DNA from: Pseudomonas sp. HS6
GTDB lineage: Bacteria; Pseudomonadota; Gammaproteobacteria; Pseudomonadales; Pseudomonadaceae
Direction: 5' to 3'
NCBI RefSeq assembly: GCF_023375815.1
Contig: NZ_CP067412.1
Span: 3,100,001 to 3,164,000, forward strand
Length of the DNA: 64,000 bases
Shown piece after piece: positions 59,392-64,000 of this stretch. Under the pieces are notes generated by a model. It did not search any database and had not been told where the DNA came from. It was given only the letters and a program-made list of their open reading frames with translations. The position numbers were made by a program, and so were the translations under genes. The stretch's first letter is position 1. Each line of letters begins with the position of its first letter.

Positions 59392-59431
59392 CGATTGCGT
59401 TACACATTAGTGCACGCATAACGCAATCGCG
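59392..59431. repeat. 12-bp perfect inverted repeat after gcvT
   Basis: GCGATTGCGTTA (59392-59403) and TAACGCAATCGC (59420-59431) around 16 bases that include GTGCAC. It begins 21 bp after the gcvT stop on the minus strand; no T-run follows. Confidence 0.75.
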
Positions 59432-59451
59432 TTACTTATAGAAACAGTCAA

Positions 59452-60576
59452 TCAACCACGATAGTAGCGTTGTGGAACGAATGGCATTTTGCTTACAAGC
59501 ATTTGCACCTTTTTCCCACGAACGATGGCCCAGACTGGCGTGTCCAGTGCGACATAGGCGCTGTCGAGGTAACCCATCGCCAATGGCCCACCCAGGGTCG
59601 GGCCGAAACCGCCGCTGCACACGCTGCCGATGATCTCGCCGGCTTCGTTGACGATTTCTGCCCCTTCACGGACCGGCGTGCGCTCCTGCGGCAGCAGGCC
59701 GACGCGTTTGCGCGCGACACCGTTCTGCTGCTGGCTGAAAACCTGTTCTGCACCCGGGAATCCGCCTGCTCGTGCACCGTCGGCACGGCGTGGCTTGGAG
59801 ATGGCCCACAGCAGGCTCGCTTCGATTGGCGTGGTGTCGGTGTTCATGTCGTGGCCGTACAGGCACAGGCCGGCTTCCAGGCGCAGCGAGTCACGGGCAC
59901 CGAGGCCGATGGCGGCCACTTCCGGTTCGGCGAGCAGGGCGCGGGCGAGTTTTTCCGCATCGGCTGCTGGTACGGAGATTTCGAAACCGTCTTCACCGGT
60001 ATAGCCCGAACGGCTGACGAAGCAATCCACGCCCAGCAGTTTCACGCGAGCGAACTGCATGAAGGTCATCTTCGCCACTTCCGGCGCCAGGCGTGCCAGC
60101 ACCGTCACAGCGGCCGGGCCTTGCAGGGCGAGCAGGGCGCGCTCTTCGAACAATTGCTCGATCTTGCATTGATCGCCGATGTGCTTCTGCAGATGCGCCA
60201 GGTCCTGGTCCTTACATGCGGCGTTGACCACCAGGAACAGTTCGTCGTTACCCAGATTGGCGACCATCAGGTCATCGAGGATGCCACCGGTTTCGTTGGT
60301 GAACATCGCGTAGCGCTGCATGCCTACCGGCAGGTCGATGATGTCCACCGGCACCAGGGTTTCCAGGGCTTTGGCGGCATTGACGCCGGTCAGGCGGATC
60401 TGGCCCATGTGCGAGACATCGAACAGCCCGGCCTGTTCACGAGTGTGCTGGTGTTCTTTCATCACGCCCAGCGGGTATTGCACGGGCATGTCGTAGCCGG
60501 CGAATGGCACCATGCGAGCGCCGAGTTCGATGTGCAGAGCGTGCAGCGGGGTTTTCGACAGTTGTTCGGTGGACAT
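59452..60576 (-). CDS. gcvT: glycine cleavage T protein (aminomethyltransferase)
   Basis: 374 residues. [20 protein letters not shown] at the N-terminus, the folate-binding core [17 protein letters not shown] near residue 200, and the C-terminal barrel ([20 protein letters not shown]). It transfers the methylene group from H-protein-bound aminomethyl to THF. AAGGAG precedes the ATG. Same strand as sdaA and gcvP, presumably one operon. Confidence 0.96.
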   Translation of the reverse strand: MSTEQLSKTPLHALHIELGARMVPFAGYDMPVQYPLGVMKEHQHTREQAGLFDVSHMGQIRLTGVNAAKALETLVPVDIIDLPVGMQRYAMFTNETGGILDDLMVANLGNDELFLVVNAACKDQDLAHLQKHIGDQCKIEQLFEERALLALQGPAAVTVLARLAPEVAKMTFMQFARVKLLGVDCFVSRSGYTGEDGFEISVPAADAEKLARALLAEPEVAAIGLGARDSLRLEAGLCLYGHDMNTDTTPIEASLLWAISKPRRADGARAGGFPGAEQVFSQQQNGVARKRVGLLPQERTPVREGAEIVNEAGEIIGSVCSGGFGPTLGGPLAMGYLDSAYVALDTPVWAIVRGKKVQMLVSKMPFVPQRYYRG

Positions 60577-60600
60577 GCGGGACTCCTTGATTCACACCAA

Positions 60601-60621
60601 CCCTCTCCCGGCGGGAGAGGG
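60601..60621. repeat. palindromic element between sdaA and gcvT
   Basis: CCCTCTCCCG and CGGGAGAGGG pair exactly with one base between. This is a common dispersed intergenic sequence in Pseudomonas; it sits in the 51-bp gap between two genes of one operon and could modulate read-through. Confidence 0.7.
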
Positions 60622-60627
60622 GGCTAA

Positions 60628-62004
<1,377 letters not shown>

Positions 62005-62062
62005 GGTTGTTCTCCGGTTTCTTGTTATAGGAATTGGCGGGATATCAGGCTTGAAGCATTCC

Positions 62063-62154
62063 CTGTGGGAGCTGGCTTGCCAGCGATGGCGGTGTGTCAG
62101 GCAACTTGGATGGAAGCTGATCCACCCTCATCGCTGGCAAGCCAGCTCCCGCAG
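62063..62154. repeat. REPIN: two inverted REP sequences
   Basis: CTGTGGGAGCTGGCTTGCCA + GCGATG (62063-62088) is repeated in inverted form at 62129-62154 with one mismatch, around about 40 bases. This is the fluorescens-group GTGGGAGC-type REP doublet, able to fold as one long hairpin, in the gcvP-sdaA gap. Confidence 0.88.
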
Positions 62155-62203
62155 GTTTTGCGGTGTTGTTGGAAGTGGGGGCAAATGAATGCCCCTCATT
62201 CGT

Positions 62204-64000
62204 TTAAGCGTAGCTTTCGATCGACGGGCAGGCGCAGACCAGGTTGCGGTCGCCGAACACGTTGTCGACGCGACCGACCGGCGGCCAGTACTTGCCTTCG
62301 ATCAACGACGCCACCGGGTAGACCGCTTGTTCACGACTGTACGGGTGAGTCCACTCGCCAACCAGTTCCGCTGCGGTGTGCGGAGCGTTCTTCAGCGGGT
62401 TGTCGTCCTTGTCCAGGGTGCCGTTTTCCACCGCGCGGATTTCTTCGCGGATGCGGATCATGGCGTCGCAGAAGCGGTCCAGTTCTTCTTTGGATTCACT
62501 TTCGGTCGGCTCGATCATCAGCGTGCCGGCCACCGGGAACGACATGGTCGGGGCGTGGAAACCGAAGTCGATCAGACGCTTGGCGACGTCATCGACGCTG
62601 ATGCCGCTGCTGTCTTTCAATGGACGCAGATCCAGGATGCACTCATGCGCCACCAGACCGTTGCTGCCGGTGTACAGCACTGGATAGTGCTCTTCCAGGC
62701 GACGGGAAATGTAGTTGGCATTGAGGATCGCCAGCTGCGAAGCGCGCTTCAGACCCGCACCACCCATCATTCGAATGTACATCCAGGTGATCGGCAGAAT
62801 GCTCGCGCTGCCGAACGGTGCGGCGCAGACTGCGCCTTCCTTGCGTTCCATGTGGCCATGGCCCGGCAGGAATGGCGTCAGGTGCGATTTCACGCCGATC
62901 GGGCCAACGCCCGGGCCGCCACCGCCGTGGGGGATGCAGAAGGTCTTGTGCAGGTTCAGGTGCGAGACGTCGCCGCCGAACTTGCCCGGTGCACAGAGGC
63001 CGACCATCGCGTTCATGTTGGCGCCGTCGATGTACACCTGACCGCCGTTGTCATGAATGATGCCGCAGATTTCGCGGATGCCTTCTTCGAACACGCCGTG
63101 GGTCGACGGGTAGGTGATCATCAGCGCCGCGAGGTGTTCGCGGTGCTCGATGGCCTTGGCGCGCAGGTCTTCGATGTCCACGTTGCCACGGGCGTCGCAG
63201 GCGGTCACGACCACGCGCATGCCGGCCATGTTGGCGGTCGCCGGGTTGGTGCCGTGGGCGGACGACGGGATCAGGCAGATGTCGCGACGGTCTTCGCCAC
63301 GGCTCTGGTGATAGGCACGGATCGCCAGCAGACCGGCGTATTCACCTTGGGAACCGGCGTTCGGTTGCAGCGAGATCGCGTCGTAACCGGTGGCGGCGCA
63401 GAGCATCGCTTCCAGTTCGTCGGTCAGTTGCTGATAACCGGCGCTTTGCTCGGCCGGGGCGAACGGGTGCAGGGCGCCGAATTCGGCCCAGGTCACCGGG
63501 ATCATTTCGCTGGCAGCGTTGAGCTTCATGGTGCACGAGCCCAGCGGGATCATGGTGCGATCCAGTGCCAGGTCCTTGTCCGCCAGTTTGCGCAGGTAGC
63601 GCATCAGCTCGGTTTCCGAGTGATAGCGGTTGAACACCGGGTGGCTGAGGATTGGCGACTGACGTACCAGCGCGGCTGGAATGGTGCTTTCAACCGAAGC
63701 GGCGAGATCAGCGAAATCAGGCAAAGCCTTGCCGTCGCTGAACAGGCCCCACAGGGTTTCGATGTCGGCCTGAGTGGTGGTTTCGTCGACTGACAGGCCC
63801 AGACGCTGGGCATCGATCACGCGCAGGTTGATTTGTTGGGCACGGGCCTTGTCGTGCAACGCGGCGGTTTGCGCGCCGGTGGCCAGGGTCAGGGTGTCGA
63901 AGAAGCTGGTTTGCTCGACGGTCACGCCCAGTGCGCTCAGGCCCTTGGCCAGGATCGCGGTTAGGTGATGCACGCGGTTGGCGATCTGGGTCAGGCCTTT
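62204..64000 (-). CDS. gcvP: glycine dehydrogenase (decarboxylating), P protein; 5' end outside window
   Basis: C-terminal 598 residues; the frame stays open to the window edge (KGLTQIANR before the GTG at 63973), so the start is off the right side. The PLP lysine is in [20 protein letters not shown], preceded by [28 protein letters not shown] block appears as [19 protein letters not shown]. It decarboxylates glycine and loads H-protein. First visible gene of the gcvP-sdaA-gcvT group. Confidence 0.96.
   Translation of the reverse strand, partial: KGLTQIANRVHHLTAILAKGLSALGVTVEQTSFFDTLTLATGAQTAALHDKARAQQINLRVIDAQRLGLSVDETTTQADIETLWGLFSDGKALPDFADLAASVESTIPAALVRQSPILSHPVFNRYHSETELMRYLRKLADKDLALDRTMIPLGSCTMKLNAASEMIPVTWAEFGALHPFAPAEQSAGYQQLTDELEAMLCAATGYDAISLQPNAGSQGEYAGLLAIRAYHQSRGEDRRDICLIPSSAHGTNPATANMAGMRVVVTACDARGNVDIEDLRAKAIEHREHLAALMITYPSTHGVFEEGIREICGIIHDNGGQVYIDGANMNAMVGLCAPGKFGGDVSHLNLHKTFCIPHGGGGPGVGPIGVKSHLTPFLPGHGHMERKEGAVCAAPFGSASILPITWMYIRMMGGAGLKRASQLAILNANYISRRLEEHYPVLYTGSNGLVAHECILDLRPLKDSSGISVDDVAKRLIDFGFHAPTMSFPVAGTLMIEPTESESKEELDRFCDAMIRIREEIRAVENGTLDKDDNPLKNAPHTAAELVGEWTHPYSREQAVYPVASLIEGKYWPPVGRVDNVFGDRNLVCACPSIESYA

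Larger units (their letters stand above)
59048..59451. other. intergenic region gcvT / cold-shock gene, rich in inverted repeats
   Basis: 404 bp, clearly AT-rich between 59280 and 59450. It contains the long cold-shock leader (59048-59230), a GC-rich stem-loop (59232-59265), a small palindrome ATTCGA-A-TCGAAT (59355-59367) and a 12-bp perfect inverted repeat (59392-59431). No protein gene is supported. Confidence 0.75.

Overview
The window reads as a chromosomal segment from a Pseudomonas of the fluorescens group. Support comes from high-GC coding sequence, MvaT in place of H-NS, an OprD porin, a PctA-type amino-acid chemoreceptor, a yebC-ruvCAB-ybgC-tolQRAB-pal-cpoB-queE-queC block, and fluorescens-type REP sequences (two inverted copies at 62063-62154). 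No rRNA, CRISPR array, transposase or phage gene was seen. Gene order from about 12.4 kb rightward agrees with what I recall of P. aeruginosa core neighbourhoods (PA4323-PA4307, PA4405-PA4394, PA0958-PA0976). That synteny is memory, not a search.

Layout. (1) 1-12.3 kb, accessory: a plus-strand operon for a Tc (toxin complex) A component split into two proteins (2-3526, incomplete at the left edge, and 3539-7645). Two further proteins follow by stop/start overlap (7642-11367 and 11360-12334), built from repeated beta-sandwich and Ig-like modules. No TcB or TcC gene lies to the right. (2) 12.4-19.1 kb: six overlapping minus-strand genes (RDD, SpoIIM, DUF4129, DUF4350, MoxR ATPase, DUF58), a conserved but poorly understood membrane/AAA+ operon. 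(3) 19.3-27.4 kb: sbcB, mvaT, purU, a small ORF, a flippase-like gene broken by an in-frame TAG, a PctA-type chemoreceptor and a HerA-like ATPase. (4) 27.4-39.2 kb: dciA, secA, argJ, a glutathione S-transferase, mutT, a panE-histidine kinase-cobalamin adenosyltransferase operon, yajQ and an MscS channel. (5) 39.2-46.4 kb: oprD with a long upstream region carrying a possible ArgR site, HIT, slyX, a membrane-anchored cold-shock protein, dps, RHH and FmdB proteins, aspS. (6) 46.5-58.2 kb: yebC, ruvCAB, the Tol-Pal operon, queE-queC, tRNA-Lys(TTT), nadA. (7) 58.2-64 kb: an RDD protein, a cold-shock protein, and the glycine/serine catabolic genes gcvT, sdaA and gcvP (gcvP runs off the right edge).

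Working together: the Tc genes probably make the cell-binding, pore-forming part of an insecticidal-type toxin plus accessory modular proteins. Tol-Pal maintains the envelope during division. RuvABC processes Holliday junctions. QueE/QueC make the 7-deazaguanine precursor of queuosine. GcvP/GcvT/SdaA break down glycine and serine. The most novel-looking part is the modular protein pair attached to the split TcA genes. Other points worth a look are the nonsense-broken flippase-like gene, the F121 variant in the chemoreceptor ligand motif, the tandem TGTCGC boxes upstream of oprD, and the palindrome-rich gap between gcvT and the cold-shock gene.
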